From positions 1-6,386 of the forward strand of contig CAJYHH010000334.1 in the NCBI GenBank assembly GCA_913773825.1: a stretch of 6,386 nucleotides of DNA. The letters run 5' to 3'. The notes under the pieces were generated by a model. The model worked only from the letters and a program-made list of their open reading frames with translations. It was not told where the DNA came from and did not search any database. This document shows, one piece after another, positions 6,043-6,386 of the stretch. The position numbers were made by a program, and so were the translations under genes. Every line of letters begins with the position of its first letter. Within the stretch, counting starts at the first letter, position 1. The DNA is from Candidatus Sericytochromatia bacterium (GTDB lineage Bacteria; Cyanobacteriota; Sericytochromatia; UBA7694).

Positions 6043-6091
6043 AAAAAACGAGCTGTGGGGATAGTCTCTGATTTCAGAAACCATTCCCACA
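6043..6091 (-). terminator. Rho-independent-type terminator for the right-edge minus-strand gene
   Basis: On the minus strand, 6091-6074 pairs with 6071-6054 over 18 positions around a two-base loop. In RNA there is one true mismatch (A-C) and two G-U pairs. Five bases later comes a run of six T (complement of 6043-6048). It lies 29 bases past the stop codon of the minus-strand gene. The spacing to the T-run is slightly long. On the plus strand there is no T-run after the stem. Confidence 0.6.
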
Positions 6092-6109
6092 AGTAAAAGA
6101 GTGAAAGAG

Positions 6110-6130
6110 TTTAAAAGCTTTAAAAGCTTT
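6110..6130. repeat. 9-bp tandem repeat over the stop codon of the right-edge gene
   Basis: TTTAAAAGC is repeated head to tail at 6110-6118 and 6119-6127, followed by TTT. The TAA stop of the minus-strand gene (6122-6120) lies in the second copy. Slippage here would change only the sequence at or after the stop. Confidence 0.6.
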
Positions 6131-6356
6131 CTTGAACCGTGTTAGCAGGCTGTTCAGACGTGCCGCTCAGGCGACGGAAGCGAGGCTGCATCTCAACGGG
6201 GGCTGTCTGAGGAGCGGTCTGAACGGTGTTCTGAACCGGAACCTGAGCAGGCAGTTGGGGCTGGACTTCAACTTCAGTCTGAATCTGCACTTGAGCCGCA
6301 GGTCGCTGAGCCGGAGCTTGCTGTAGCTGTCTAACAGGTTGAGCCTGCTGAACTTG
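6120..6356 (-). CDS. C-terminal Gln/Val/Pro-rich tail of an unrecognised protein (5' end lost at contig end)
   Basis: The minus strand reads 78 codons without a stop from 6356 to TAA at 6122-6120. The product is strikingly rich in Gln, Val, Pro and Ala, with repeated VQ, PAQ and QTAP-type units (for example VQQAQPVRQLQQAPAQ at the left of the fragment, and QTEVEVQPQLPAQVPVQ). It ends in a more ordinary tail, FRRLSGTSEQ...ESF. Such composition indicates an intrinsically disordered linker or tail; the folded part and the start codon are beyond the contig end. The opposite-strand reading frame here is Arg/Leu/Asn-rich, with no family resemblance, and is judged a shadow. A terminator follows at 6043-6091, which supports this strand. 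Function is unknown. Confidence 0.65.
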   Translation of the reverse strand, partial: QVQQAQPVRQLQQAPAQRPAAQVQIQTEVEVQPQLPAQVPVQNTVQTAPQTAPVEMQPRFRRLSGTSEQPANTVQESF

Positions 6357-6386
6357 AGATCGGAAGAGCGTCGTGTAGGGAAAGAG
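6357..6386 (+). other. Illumina TruSeq adapter sequence (non-genomic contamination)
   Basis: From 6357 the sequence begins AGATCGGAAGAGC and continues through GTCGTGTAGGGAAAGAG. All 30 bases agree with the Illumina TruSeq universal adapter as read through at the end of a short insert. It is therefore a library artefact at the contig end and should be trimmed. It also explains why the minus-strand gene stops being readable at 6356. Confidence 0.97.

Noticed and set aside
5838..6092. Minus-strand 84-residue open frame
   Set aside because: It is a translation through the terminator stem and the palindromic repeat; the HTELVEE stretch is the usual by-product of translating this repeat.
6132..6326. 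Plus-strand 64-residue open frame
   Set aside because: It is antisense to the Gln/Val/Pro-rich frame. Its Arg/Leu/Asn richness is what the complement of such repeats gives, and it has no ribosome-binding site.

Overview
The window is about half G+C and carries four readable genes plus a gene fragment at each end. It ends at a real assembly boundary: the last 30 bases (6357-6386) are Illumina TruSeq adapter, not genomic DNA. The contig therefore probably comes from a short-read assembly, possibly metagenomic. The source looks like a Gram-negative bacterium, because the left-edge fragment resembles the end of an outer-membrane beta-barrel. The kinase fused to an FGE/SUMF1-like domain is a type seen in cyanobacteria and several uncultivated lineages. 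This is a weak taxonomic hint and I cannot name the organism.

Layout. 3-380 (+): C-terminal part of an unrecognised, barrel-like protein. 381-672: intergenic, rich in small hairpins, with a C-rich tract holding a 12-bp direct repeat just upstream of an extended -10 promoter. 673-1944 (+): tyrS, complete. 1945-2125: intergenic, with a perfect 10-bp hairpin, a tandem 10-bp repeat and another extended -10 box. 2126-4261 (+): multidomain protein made of a zinc ribbon, a Ser/Thr kinase, a Pro/Ala-rich linker and an FGE-sulfatase-like domain. 4300-4860 (-): DoxX-family membrane protein, convergent with the kinase. 4861-5033: divergent promoter region. 5034-5813 (+): M50B-like membrane metalloprotease, probably read from a leaderless mRNA. 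5814-6119: non-coding, holding a palindromic interspersed repeat and a terminator for the last gene. 6120-6356 (-): Gln/Val/Pro-rich C-terminal tail of a protein cut off by the contig end.

How the genes relate. No operon or dedicated multi-gene system is evident. tyrS is housekeeping, and the kinase follows it with its own apparent promoter. DoxX and the M50B-like gene are divergent and could share regulation. Three plus-strand genes (tyrS, kinase, M50B-like) each have a TGnTA(C/A)(A/G)AT extended -10 element without a recognisable -35 box, which looks like a promoter habit of this genome. The most unusual items are the kinase-SUMF1 fusion, whose sulfatase-activating-like domain lacks one of the two classical catalytic cysteines, and the palindromic repeat at 5859-5951. 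I did not find convincing evidence of a wholly new system.
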